From contig OU342816.1 in assembly GCA_910591455.2 (NCBI GenBank), positions 3,333,476 through 3,397,475 on the forward strand: a stretch of DNA of 64,000 nucleotides, read 5' to 3'. The notes beneath the pieces were generated by a model that did no database searches, had not been told where the DNA came from, and was given only the letters and a program-made list of their open reading frames with translations. This DNA is from Pholis gunnellus. Taxonomy: Eukaryota; Chordata; Actinopteri; Perciformes; Pholidae. Position numbers and translations under genes: made by a program. Of this stretch, positions 54,201-64,000 are shown one piece after another; position 1 is the stretch's first letter; the number at the start of each line of letters is the position of its first letter.

Positions 54201-57200
54201 CAGTAAAATAATTTCCCAACCCCGACATGAAAACAACTCTGTTGTGAAGTTTTCAAATGACAATACCTTCATCGGACGGATTACAAACAACGATGAGAGT
54301 TCACAGGAAACCTACAATCTTCCAGAGTCGTGCTCGGAGCAACAACCATGTTGCTCAACATCAGTAAGTCCAAGGAGCTGATTTTTGATGAAGACACACC
54401 CCCCTGTGTCTACATCGATGGAGATGAGGTGGAGCAAGTGGACAGTTTTAAAGTTCCTGGAAATCAGCATCACAAACAACCTGACATGGTCGGCACACAT
54501 CTCCATCCTGGTGAAAAACAGCTCTTAAGGAAACTTAGGAAGGCAAAATGCCCAGAGGAGCATTAGAAGGCTGACTGGAAACATTACAAACTGACATGGG
54601 ATGTGCACGGCCCAGGACAGGACAGTGGGTAATTACAACTGCACAGAACATCATTGGTACCTATCTACTGAGCGTCAGTGATATTGGTGACAGGAGGTGC
54701 CTGCGAGGAGCTCAAATAATATTATAAAGACCCATCCCATGCACAGCCCGTTCACCCTGCTGCATACTGGCAAGTGTCACAGAAGTATCAGCTGCCGTAG
54801 CAGCAGACTTCAGAGCAGCTTCTTTCCTCAGGCTGTGAGACCCCTGAATTCATTCTCCACCCTCCACCATATAATAAAGTTTTAGAGGGTTTTGTATTTT
54901 ATTATATAACAAAATCCATTTTGTTACGCAACCCTGTTGTGCAATGACGATAAATAGACCCCGTGTCTTGTACTTTCAGACCCAGAACCTGCAGAGAAAA
55001 TATGTGGTATGAATTTGGGACACAGCTTGTGTTTGAATATCTCAGCATGCAGTAATGGAGAAAGGCAAATTGAGAGACTGCAGTTTGAATGCTATAGCTG
55101 CCTAGAGAGACATGGAGACAGACAGAAAGAGGAACAGTGTACGTCTCAATAACCAAACCTGTCTGGAGCACTTCACATGCCGCCAGCTAAGTAGGAAAGT
55201 GTGTAGCGTGCAAGTAAACAACATTTCAGTTTGAAGAAAAGCACTGAGAGAATCTGTAATTCAGTCAAAAGGAATCTTATAGGATGGTTTTAAAAAATGT
55301 CTTCGGGTTCAGATTTGCCTGAAGAGGATCAGAAAACACAAAATAAGTGATATATGTGTTTATTATGGAAGGAAAAGAACACTGTTAAGTAGAAGAGTTT
55401 ATCTCTGAAATGAGCCATTAAAGTGAGGAGTTATTCTTCACAGTTATTACCTTCAGGATCGTAGACAGATCATCTCTACCTAATGAAACAAGGCAGCTCA
55501 CTTTAATTTGACGCTCTGCTCTGACTATAGATAAGCCTCCATGCGTGCGTCTTTGTGTGGAGTGCATTGATGAGTGGCTAATGAAACATACAGCACAGTG
55601 TAATTTGATGCACTCCTGAAATAAGCTTGAATGTTTGTGGGTTGTTGGAGTGATTAGGTAGATGCTTGTGTGTACATGTCTTACATCCAGGCCAAGTGCT
55701 ATACAGTATATGTGTAGGTATATATTGGTTGTTAGCCTCGACTTGAAACGATTGGTTGATTAATTAATTACTAAATGGAATGAAAACATATTGGTTCATT
55801 CGATTACAATGTCGATTACAATGTTTTGAATCCAAATATTAGCATATTTTCTTGCTCTTTTATGATATTGAACTAAATAGGTTTGGGTTTGGGACTCTTG
55901 GTCAGATAAAACAGCCACTTTGGATTAGGAAAATATTTTCTTTTTACCGTTTGCTGACGATTTGTAGACCAGACGATTCAAAGATTAAACAGGAAAATAA
56001 CCAGCAGATGAATCAATCATGAAAATAATTATTTATTACCGCACCGAAAATAACTATCTGTGCTTCAATGCTTTGATCCCTTTGCTTTGAGCTAGTTTTA
56101 TCCGAATTTCTCATTTGAAAGAAGAGACTTCCTGTTTGTATAAAGGATCAAATAATTAGAAAGTTCAGCTTGCTTAATTAATTATCCTTCAAAAGAGAAA
56201 CAGATTTGAATGTTTAATGTGAGTTATGAAATTTGTATTCATACCTTTTTTATTTTGTATTTGTCATCTTTCTATGTCACAGGTGAAGTATCATAAAGCT
56301 AATTACAGAATATCAAGAACGCTGCCATTTCGGCACAAACATCTGATCTCTTCCAGCCAGAAACCTTCAACCAGTGTTAATTGATTTTTGGCTACTTGGG
56401 GGCCACAATTGGTGGAGTAAACACACCGTGATGATCAACCTATTTAAATATCAAGAGGACAAAATAAGCTTACGTAGTGTTTGAGTCTAAATGCATGTGT
56501 CTGAGATGCATACAAAGTCTCCGGGTTAGTGGAGAGTCACTGACCTGTGCTGTCTGTGTGTGTTTGATTCAGGTAACGGTGAACAGGGGAAACCGTTTCC
56601 TCTGTCAGAAACTGACCGGGTAGACCAGGCCTACAGGGAGAACGGCTTCAACATTTACATCAGCAACCGGATCTCCCTCAATCGCTCCATCCCTGACATT
56701 CGACATGCAAAGTAAGTCCTGTATGTGTGTGTGTAGGCCAGTTTTACCTGTCTTGAGGGGACCTTCACATTTTCACATTTTCACATTTTGGGGACTCTCT
56801 TTCCTTACGGGGACATTATGAACGTCCCCAGAACCTAAATCAGTACATTTTTGGAAAAGACTTGGGTTAAGGTTAGGGTAAGGTTTGGTTTAGATTAAGG
56901 TTAGGCAAGGGTTAGGATTAGGCTGGTAGCGGTTATGTCTCCAGGAAATCAGTGTAAGTCAATGTAAAATTCATAAAAAGACAACTGTGTGTGCGTGTGT
57001 GTGTGTGTGTGTGTAGCCCCCGGTTAATGTTTGAAAGCACTCCTTAAACAAAGTCGAACACTTGCTGTGCAAGGTCAACAATGCATGCAATTTGAATGCA
57101 TTGACTTGCTTGTGAAATGCCAAGATAAAGATCATTTTTAGGAGGACCACCAATGGACTGACATTGCCTTGAATCATTTGATTGTATCTTGTGAACAAAA

Positions 57201-59483
57201 AAAAAAACACGAATGCAGTAACATTTTGAATTCTATTAGTCCCTATTCTAAGTCCCTGACATCCACCTGTGTATTCACGTGTAGCACGTCATGGAGAGAA
57301 TGTTTGGTGCAGTATTTGTCAAGGATTACTGCTGCATCAGAAAATAAAGTTATAGAATTTAGAGACCAGGTCCTATTCAGACTCCTGCATGCTCCCTTCC
57401 CTTTCTTTCAAGTAGAAAGCACCTTGGAATGCTTTCTCACTGACAGTTTACCTGTCAGTGAGAAAGGACTGATTCTTTTCTTAAAACCTATAAAAGCAGG
57501 CCTTCCTTGACCGTACACATCTCTTGACGCGACTCGTCTGTGCTAACAGGAACTCTGGAATAAATGCAACACCTCAAATCAGCTACATATTCTGTTTTTT
57601 TTTTCAGCTGACCAATGTAGATGCATGAGAAAATGTGGTTTTAGAAAATGGTTGGGGGCTTAAACTTCTTATTAAATCCACTCGTACCCATTTTAAACAC
57701 GCGAACATACAGCAAACAGAGCTGTTTTAAGACGTTAAGTGAAAGTCACGTCTCAGGTCAAGTTCTTTTTGGTCAATGACCGATCTTCACTAGCAGATAG
57801 CAAGTCAAGACGCAAGTCTTTCGGGTCAAAATGCTGATCGATACACTGACCCAGCATTTCAATACTATATTTCCAAAGCGGTTGTTAGTGTCATTTTTAA
57901 ATAAATTTGTCAATAAAGAGTACATATCCGAGGTGTATAACAACACAAGGCCTGTTTGGAATCATATTGTGATGAAATCCCCCGTCGAGATATCGTGATA
58001 AACAATTACGTCGTCTCAATTAGTAACATAGAGCACACACTCACTTGAATTTCTCCAGAAATATGATCAGTTAAAGCAAACAATCTACTTAATCTGATTG
58101 CTCTGTTTTTGTCTGCATAATCAGAGCCAGTGTTTAGCTGGAAAATGTCTATTTTTTCTCTATAATTTTTACTAGAATTATATTTATTTTGCACTTAAGT
58201 TCCATACAAAAATAATTAAATGAGGAAATATTCATTCCACACAGAAGTATACAAAAATAGGTTTCATCATGTAGACTATTTATTTGTTCAATTACCAGAA
58301 AACGCGATGCGTCATGTTACACACCGATTTGGAGGTATTAAACGCTCATCCCTTCTGCTGTAACGTCTCAGGTCAAAACAAGTCTCAATTAAGTCAAGAC
58401 CTTCCCTCCATCGATTATCTACCAGTGTTTACCTGACAACAGCTATAATCAAAGCCCAAAGATTTGCTTTGGTGTAGTTGTAATTGAATTATTAGCATGT
58501 AAATGGTGTTAAGGACTGATGTAGCCCCTGTGGCTGCCAGACACTTGTCACCCTCCTGTGACCAATCATACAGACACACCTGCTCCCCCCCCCACCGACC
58601 GGCGGCTGCTCCCCCTGACTTCATCCACTCTGTCTGCCTCACAGGCAGCGTCTCTCTCTCCTGGTGATTGGCATGTTGTCGGTGCCTCCGAGGCAGCCAG
58701 TCCCAGACCTGCGACTGACACATTCCATTTCTGCACGCTGACAAGATTTAATTGAAGCACACACACACACACACACTCTGACACACACACTCTCACACAC
58801 ACACACATCCCCTGTGGAATTGGACAGGGTTTGTTAAGAGTCACCAGTCGACCGTCTGCCTATCACTCTGCCCGCATGTCTCCCAGCGTTCATATTTGAA
58901 TAAATAACACGCAGGCTGATGTTCAACACGGACATTGATCGTCTGACACAGTTGGCTGCACTCTCTCTCTCTCTCTCTCTCTCCATCAGCGTAACTCTCT
59001 CCCCGTGATTAGCTCCTATGCAGGGGTCACGCCGCTTGCTGTGATGATCATGTACGAGGTGATCGCTGTAGCCCCGTCATCGGAGCACAATGTTAACAGC
59101 TACGGCGACTGATGACAGCTGTATGTGCTGCAAATAATAAGATTAAAGCTGGCTCTGATGCAGGAGGGAACATGTCACTGCAGAGCCAGTAACCAAGAGA
59201 AAGGTGGATGAAGGATGTGAACGAGGTGCTTTCTTCCGTCTCTCGATAAGGCGGATGGAAGGGAAAAAAAAGGACAGAAGTGTCATATTTCTATATTTAT
59301 TTTTGCCTGTTTGCAGCTGTAAACCGAAGCTGTATGCAGAGAAACTGCCCAACACCAGCGTCATCATCCCGTTCCACAACGAGGGCTGGTCGTCGCTGCT
59401 GAGGACTGTTCACAGCGTGCTCAACCGCTCTCCCCCGCAGCTCATCGCCGAGGTCATCCTGGTCGACGACTTCAGCGACAAAG
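40597..59483 (+). CDS. galnt10: galnt10, polypeptide N-acetylgalactosaminyltransferase 10 (5' part, exons 1-4 joined)
   Basis: Joined CDS: 40597-40755, 52792-52894, 56573-56711, 59317-59483; 568 coding bases, 189 whole codons plus one base. The family is Golgi type II membrane enzymes (GT27) that move GalNAc from UDP-GalNAc to Ser/Thr of mucin-type glycoproteins; GALNT10 is known for preferring already glycosylated peptides. Visible: basic tail MRRKEKR (residues 1-7), hydrophobic anchor about 11-31, stem about 32-135, then the start of the catalytic domain with IIPFHNEGWSSLLRT (150-164) and VDDFSD (183-188). Sequons lie at N124, N146 and N170. The N-terminus, the exon lengths and blocks such as DQAYRENGFNIY agree with vertebrate GALNT10 as I remember it, which separates it from other GALNTs. 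The gene is incomplete: the DxH motif and the lectin domain fall past the window. No frameshift or stop interrupts the four exons. Confidence 0.95.
40756..42164. other. galnt10 intron 1, first part
   Basis: Unique-looking intronic DNA. The CpG-rich character fades by about 41060. No alternative exon with good splice sites and coding bias was recognised. Confidence 0.5.
42165..42403 (+). repeat. tRNA-derived SINE in galnt10 intron 1, sense orientation
   Basis: An A-box-like GTGGGTAGAGCGAGTC (about 42174-42189) is followed 24 bases later by the B-box-like GTTTGATCCCCGG (42213-42225). Next comes 'ctccacatgtttgaagtgtgcttgggg' and a tail 'gtaaagtgctttggataaaagc' (42371-42392) ending in a T run. 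This head-body-tail layout is that of the common fish tRNA-derived SINEs. Confidence 0.75.
47169..47181. repeat. G homopolymer within GC-rich patch
   Basis: Thirteen G in a row, followed by CGGGG. Confidence 0.9.
48207..48251. repeat. (AAT)n microsatellite, about 15 units
   Basis: Uninterrupted AAT trinucleotides. Confidence 0.97.
49520..50015 (+). repeat. Fish dispersed repeat in galnt10 intron 1
   Basis: Recognisable phrases in order: 'ccagcagggggcgactcc' (49573), 'gaagtctatgggaaaatgac' (49610), 'tgatttattacctcagtaaa' (49644), 'catgagattatggtctcaat' (49673), 'aaaccaagatggcaacg' (49901) and 'gggtgacgtcacgatgaccacgtcc' (49966). I know this series from many percomorph introns as one interspersed, non-coding element. 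Termini and class are not determined. Confidence 0.6.
50016..52791. other. galnt10 intron 1, last part
   Basis: No further exon is supported. The 68-codon frame at 51175-51381 is charged and Arg-rich but resembles nothing known. The polypyrimidine tract and branch region for exon 2 lie at about 52755-52791. Confidence 0.5.
52792..52894 (+). CDS. galnt10: galnt10 coding exon 2: stem region
   Basis: The acceptor is a pyrimidine-rich tract ending TTGCAG and the donor is TCAG|GTAGGT. The exon is 103 bases, entering in phase 0 and leaving in phase 1. It encodes residues 54-87, including TDWHDYEAMRRDAARS (72-87). The DWHD..A.RRDA block is the recognisable GALNT10 stem motif; the first 18 residues are less conserved. 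It lies 12,036 bases from exon 1, so short-exon gene finders may miss it. Confidence 0.93.
52895..54239. other. galnt10 intron 2, first part
   Basis: A short CA run lies at 52977-53002. A weak match to the tRNA-Glu-like repeat family's 'tttaggcaacaaaaac' block occurs at about 53949. No exon was seen. Confidence 0.45.
54240..54880 (+). pseudogene. Decayed non-LTR retrotransposon 3' half in galnt10 intron 2
   Basis: Pieces in order: GRITNNDESSQE (about 54273-54308), TMLLNISKSKELIFDED, PPCVYIDGDEVEQVDSFKV, LLRKLRKAKCPEEH, and after indels TAQDR and finally HSPFTLLHTGKCHRSISCRS, then LQSSFFPQAVRPLNS (ending about 54858). This is the standard order in a widespread fish LINE protein from the palm domain to the C-terminus. 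The catalytic FADDT equivalent reads FSNDNT, and there are several frameshifts and stops, so it is dead. It lies in the same orientation as galnt10. Confidence 0.8.
54881..56572. other. galnt10 intron 2, last part
   Basis: A/T-rich with no exon or named repeat. The exon 3 acceptor tract is at 56550-56572. Confidence 0.5.
56573..56711 (+). CDS. galnt10: galnt10 coding exon 3: end of stem, approach to catalytic domain
   Basis: The acceptor is TTGATTCAG and the donor is a perfect GTAAGT. The exon is 139 bases; it completes the split Gly88 codon and leaves in phase 2. It encodes NGEQGKPFPL, DRVDQAYRENGFNIYIS and SLNRSIPDIRH (residues 89-133), which is highly conserved among GALNT family members. 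It contains the N124 sequon (NRS). Confidence 0.95.
56720..57014. repeat. GT-bounded interspersed repeat with degenerate GGTTAG core, galnt10 intron 3
   Basis: It begins with a short GT run (56722-56735) and ends with a longer one (about 56986-57014). Between them are three 9-bp TCACATTTT units (about 56766-56790), 'ggggacattatgaacgtccccag' (56810-56832) and a degenerate run of GGTTAGG/GGTTTAG/GGTTAAG (56872-56925). The '...gtccccag...ggttaggg...tgtgtgtg' layout is a repeat I recognise from fish introns. Confidence 0.65.
57015..57413. other. galnt10 intron 3, unique part
   Basis: A 113-codon open frame (57169-57510) crosses here and into the hairpin region. It has no known domain or splice-site bounds. 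Confidence 0.45.
57414..57466. repeat. Overlapping inverted repeats (two alternative hairpins)
   Basis: Stem A is AGAAAGCA (57414-57421) with TGCTTTCT (57430-57437). Stem B is a perfect 15-bp stem, 57432-57446 with 57452-57466, loop TTTAC. The right arm of A overlaps the left arm of B, so the two stems exclude each other in one strand. No function is known. Confidence 0.9.
58757..58806. repeat. Interrupted (CA)n microsatellite
   Basis: Three CA blocks separated by CTCTG and CTCT. Confidence 0.95.
58961..58983. repeat. (CT)n microsatellite
   Basis: About 11 CT units. Confidence 0.95.
59317..59483 (+). CDS. galnt10: galnt10 coding exon 4: first part of GT-A catalytic domain
   Basis: The acceptor is TTTGCCTGTTTGCAG and the donor is AAAG|GTACCG. 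The exon is 167 bases, entering in phase 2 and leaving in phase 1. Asn134 is completed across the junction, followed by a Cys (135) that is conserved in the family. It holds NTSVIIPFHNEGWSSLL, SVLNRSPP and EVILVDDFSDK, the first nucleotide-sugar-binding part of the GalNAc-transferase fold. Exon 5, expected to begin with the rest of a Glu codon, was not found before base 64000. Confidence 0.95.
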
Positions 59484-62400
59484 GTACCGAGGAAACGCGC
59501 CGAGCAGAACACACACACACCTGTACAGATAACATACCTCTCCATGTGCAAGATAGACTGTTTGATTAGTGTGTCACTTCTCTGCGTTTTGAACAGTTAT
59601 GACATAGTTTGTTCGATTCCATACTTTTGGTCGAATTTATATATATTACAAAGGTTTTAAACTATCTTGGTTTCTTATTAAAAGATCATTTTGATGATTT
59701 GTGGTGCTATTTTTTCACAATTTCTCTATCACCAAATTCATGGCAACATGCAACTAGAAAATGTAAAGATGTTGGTCAGACCAATTGAAGTGTTTTCATC
59801 AGGAATTTCTAACCACAGTGCTGTACACATTTCTCGTTATTTTCAATGGGATGACTGTGATAAAAAAATCACTTGATAAAGCTGTAAAGGCAGAATGAGT
59901 AGGATTGTCCTCAATAAAACCATCTTTTAACTCATAAAAAAAGAATCCCTCTCAATCATCACCTATGACCCGCTAGGCTTTCTGAAAAGAAACACCACTG
60001 ACCAGTTAGCATTTTATAGATTGCAAGGAAGAATTTCCGAGCCACATTTGACAAGTTATTGATTACACAATAACTGCTATGCCAGGGGCTGAGCATTCTG
60101 GCTTCCAAACCTTCTTTGAGGGCTCTTATACGAGTCTGAAACAAAAACTCCTCGTGCAAGAGGTCATTGAAAAATTCTATCTTTGACCTCCTCACAAACC
60201 CAACCTGTGGAAACATCCACAAAGAACCGACTAACACCCGGCAGCTGGAAATCAGTGGATGTTGGGAGTTCCTTGATAACGTGACACCCTGAATCTGTCT
60301 TTCTGCAAACAAGAGCATGTCAAAAACTATTTAAACTGCACACTTTGAAGATTAGTTTTTAAAATCAAGCTTCTCTCTGCGATCAGAATGGGTTTTACTT
60401 TCCTCATTTATTCAAAAACATGCTTTGGTCAAATCAGAAACAATTATCCAGGATTATTCCCAGTAATATCTTTTCCATAAACCTTATTAAGCAAAACCTT
60501 CATGTATATTCCCGTCTGTTAATACGGAGAGAAATGTGTCAAACGTGGGTGAGACTACCTGTGAACGCCGAGTATTCATGTTTAAGTGACATTTTCACGC
60601 ATCATTGGGCCCAATTAGCCCTCTGACAGGCGACTCAATTCTCTATCTCTGACCTATAGTACCTTTAAGCTGCCTTTAAATGCCTTCACTCACCCAAGCT
60701 AAGAGAAGACCCGGTTGCATCTACTTCAGGCTAAACTACATTAGATGGAAACACTTGCTTGATATGCCCAGTAGTCAAACCACAGTCTGTGTTTTCATGA
60801 GTCAGGCCTTGACCCACATGGTCTTAAAAAAAGAAAAGAACATGGTCTCAACATTCTGATGTGATTGAAGATTCAAGGGCCATTTCCTCAAGTACACCTA
60901 CCGGAGTGTGCGTTTCGGTGCGGGTCAGTTCCAAGTACCCCCGACAAAGCACATAGAGCTCAAACCCTGCTGTTGGGAAAAAAGTGAATGTGAATGTAAA
61001 ATGCAAAACAAAAAATAAGAATAAAAACAACCCTTCTGTTTTTACCTGGTAGCTGAGAACGGCGCTAAAGATGAAGGTATAATCATATCTTACGAAACAA
61101 AACACTCTATTTCTGTGTTCTTTAGCCGCTCTCTCCAGTAAACATCTCATTTCCATTGTTACGTAGCATTGTCGTATGTCTCCGTGTGTGTGTGTGTGTT
61201 TGTGTTTGCGTGTGCGCCTTCCTCTCTCGGTGTGTTATTTTGTCTCTCGCTCTCCCTTCACCAGCCCTCTTAAAGAAAGTGTTTAATTCCTTGTTAATTA
61301 GTGCTCTCTGTCACGGTCCCTCGTTGAAGGATGTGTTTACCTCCCGTCTCCACGGTAATGAGATGTTCCCGCTGCCTCCGACTCATTTAGAGGTTAACAC
61401 CCATCAGAGCTCGGAGACCGAACCCTCCCACTGCTGCTGCAGAGCGGAGAGAAAACAAAAGGTGGCGAAAGTGCGGCTACAATAGTTTTTTTTTGTAGAA
61501 CTAGCTTGAGGCAGAGTGATACAGGAAAAAAAATGTATGTCAAATTTACAAAGCAGAGAACCAATTTTATGTCCCACTCCACCCTATAAATAAGCAATTA
61601 AATAGAGTAGCCTTTTGACCATTTAAAAACCTGGTGCTGGACACAAAAAGAATAATCAATAGGATTGAAGAAACGAGGAGTTCCTGCACACTGGAATTAC
61701 AGCTCCCTTTAATTGTGTTGTGTTATTGATGTCTCGACCAAATGCAAGTTCACCAAGGTAAAGGAGATGAGGGATACATATATGGGAACGTATTTGCATT
61801 CACATATGTGTCAAGAAATGATTGTCACAAGGAAATATAAGAGAAAAAAACAATAGACAAGCGAGGACAAAATAGTCTTGTGCAAAGCATCCAATCAATA
61901 GGTCTCAAAAGATGTACCATAAAAGTATCAACCTGAATTCATAAGCCATTCTTCAGCACTTTTAATCTAAATAAATCATACAAAGTAAACTTTTGTATTA
62001 GGATTCAGACAGAGGAAATAGGAAACCTTCTTTTCCAACATCATTCCTTCCCCTCCACCACCACACGTCCCTGTGGGTGGGAGGTAAAGAACAAGTCAGT
62101 TGTGTGAAAATAGCCTGGAACCTCCGATGGGTCTGGACCTCCTGTCGTCAGGATGGATGGGAGAACATTTCACAGCTGCAGAGAAGGGATTTACCCTCTG
62201 CAGGCCGTCGGCTCTAACACTCCCTCTCTGCCACTGCCCTTTGATAAGAAATGAGTCAGGCTGTAATTAAGGCTTTAGAGACACAAGGACAAAGTAAACT
62301 TCAATTGGTTCTGGTCTCTGGTTGAGTGGCTGGTGTTACAACGTCACGGGGAATAGTCGCGGACAGTTTATGTGCCGAATACAACAACTACTCAGCATTG

Positions 62401-63784
62401 AACCCTTGCATAGTAAATTAGGGAGCAAGTGCATTATGGAGGAGAGAAAAAGTCATTTATCATGAAGTGTGGTTCAGACATCCAGCAGGGTGCTTCATTT
62501 CCGGTCCACACATTTATTAACCTGGCTGATGAATAATTTTTAGTGAGAATTTGGAAAAAGCAGGATGAAGACTGTGCCTGTATATTTGCATTTCTAGCCG
62601 TAGCGTTCTTCATTCACTCCTTAAATATATATTTTTCCAAAGTTAAAGGAATGTTGGCTTCAAGCTTCAAGCCATAACGAGTAACCAAAATAGAATTTAT
62701 TTTAGAAACACACAAAATCAATCACTAAAACATCAATCACTTAAACATCAATCACTTAAACATGAGGAAAACAATGTCACCGAATGGCATTCGGGCAGCA
62801 ACGTGTTTGTGAAGCACAGCTCACAGGTGATTTGACTTTGTCTGATTGGACCTCATCTCTGGTCTGTTCGGGCATGTCCCCCCTGACTATTTTGTTGGAT
62901 TTTGTGATTCCTGTTAGCGTGGGACAAATGACATCTTTATCATTCAAAAATGATTTCAAGGAATCCAGAGAGACCCCGCGCATATCACAGCATAGTCTTT
63001 CCCCACCTTCAACCTGAGCACAATTTGCAATCAGCCAAAATAAGTGAAATCACCTGTGGGGTGTGTGGTGCATTTACCGCAGCACAGCGGGAACCAGCAA
63101 GGCAATCGCTCAAACACAACAACATATCCACAGGGAGATAGTGAGTAACAGAGATGCTTTTAAATGAATTGATAGACATGTAACTTTAGCTCAGTTTAGA
63201 TATTTGGTGGGGGGGTTTCTCATCGCAATGTTTGTGTGCACCTAAGAAAACTATTGTATTCATTTTATTGTGTTGTTGTTTCGAGGCTCTCAGGCCTTTC
63301 TCACCTATACGAGCTAGCTAAATGATGCTTTAAATCCTCATTACCTGGGTCAGTACACTCTACCTGCAAACTGTCTACTGTGTCCTTTGCTAAAAATAAA
63401 CAAGCAGGCGAGGCACATTTTAATAGAGGAGCCAGTCCCTCTATTAAAATGTTTTATTGATCTTTACATCACTGAACCAGCTTCAGCACTGATCCTTGAA
63501 GGAAACATATGCATATGCTCATACGCTCATACTCTCTGTCACTGCAGTTCGGTGTGTCAATGCGGTGCATCTATACTGACTCTGTGGCTGTGACATAACA
63601 TCCTAACTGAAGTCCAGCTCGGTGTCATTCCTAGGGCGTGAAATACCAACGCTTTGTCACGGCCGTCCGCGTCAGATACAGATACGCAAGGAACGTCGGT
63701 ATGAGACGCAACAAGGCTTTCAGTTAACTCCAATGTAAACCAATCCACCGCAATATTTCACATTTAGAGCAAGTCATTTGGAAG
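59484..63784. other. galnt10 intron 4 (continues past the window)
   Basis: I looked for exon 5 (expected to carry the approach to the DxH metal site) and found nothing. A GT run lies at 61184-61200 and a 15-bp tandem repeat (TCAATCACTTAAACA, three copies) at 62718-62762. The remainder is unrecognised. Confidence 0.5.
62718..62762. repeat. 15-bp tandem repeat, 3 copies
   Basis: TCAATCACTTAAACA repeats three times; the first copy has one change. Confidence 0.95.
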
Positions 63785-63930
63785 TCTCTGCTTAGGATGG
63801 ACGTGTCGAACAAACGCGGGACATTCACCCAGGAGACTGCAGTTCGTGTCCCGTGTGAAACTAAAGTTTGACATTACGTTATTGTAACCCAAAGTGTTTT
63901 TGTTTGAATTCATAATTTTAAGCACGTGTT
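63785..63930 (+). repeat. Copy of tRNA-Glu-like dispersed repeat family in galnt10 intron 4
   Basis: GGGACATTCACCCAGGAGAC (63818-63837) precedes GCAGTTCGTGTCCC and the shared tail 'gtgaaactaaagtttg ... aaagtgtttttg'. It is the clearest match to the CACCCAGG anticodon arm of tRNA-Glu among the copies here. Confidence 0.5.
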
Positions 63931-64000
63931 TCCTGCGACCGCAGTGGAGCGCCATAGTTTGACGCGTAGTGCAGTGAGTTGAAACGTGACACCAAGTGTT

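Larger units (their letters stand above)
57467..59316. other. galnt10 intron 3, last part
   Basis: It contains CA runs (58757-58776, 58780-58789, 58795-58806) and a (CT)n run (58961-58983). The GC-richer stretch 58850-59120 next to exon 4 could be regulatory, but nothing specific is visible. Confidence 0.45.

Noticed and set aside
62777..63141. Overlapping frames on both strands, considered as transposase remnants
   Set aside because: No motif of a known transposase family could be aligned; evidence is too weak to annotate.
59484..64000. galnt10 exon 5
   Set aside because: No frame reads like the segment that follows VDDFSD in this family; intron 4 appears to run beyond the window.

Overview
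The window is vertebrate genomic DNA, almost certainly from a teleost fish. It has a split gene with consensus GT-AG introns, long A/T-rich non-coding stretches, abundant dinucleotide repeats and a repeat set typical of ray-finned fish: L2-like LINE remnants, hAT and Tc1 DNA-transposon remnants, and tRNA-derived SINEs. A percomorph is my best guess, from remembered similarity of some dispersed repeats. That guess is inference.

Only one protein-coding gene can be supported. It is the 5' part of galnt10 (polypeptide N-acetylgalactosaminyltransferase 10) on the + strand. Four coding exons lie at 40597-40755, 52792-52894, 56573-56711 and 59317-59483. They join in frame into the first 189 residues: a short basic cytoplasmic tail, one membrane anchor, the lumenal stem and the beginning of the GT-A catalytic domain. 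The DxH metal site, the rest of the catalytic domain and the C-terminal ricin-type lectin domain are not visible and must lie beyond base 64000. A CpG-rich promoter/5' UTR region precedes the start codon.

Bases 1-40390 form a roughly 40-kb gene-poor region with no convincing exon on either strand. They hold microsatellites (CA, TG, TA, GA), a short MITE (555-902), two hAT insertions each with a perfect 8-bp target-site duplication (21728-22296 and 27781-28737), a dead Tc1-like transposase fragment (about 11885-12169, minus), a deleted L2-like LINE (about 22830-23640, minus), an isolated reverse-transcriptase scrap (about 31330-31560), an L2-type LINE tail (about 33400-33556), a degenerate minisatellite (about 36290-36970), and scattered copies of a repeat whose core resembles the anticodon and T arms of tRNA-Glu.

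The galnt10 introns (12.0, 3.7, 2.6 and more than 4.5 kb) carry a tRNA-derived SINE (about 42165-42403), a fish dispersed repeat (about 49520-50015), a decayed LINE in sense orientation (about 54240-54880), a GT/GGTTAG-rich repeat (about 56720-57014) and a strong overlapping pair of hairpins (57414-57466).

I see no operon, defence system, CRISPR array, rRNA gene or intact tRNA gene. The most interesting material is repeat biology rather than a new gene system.
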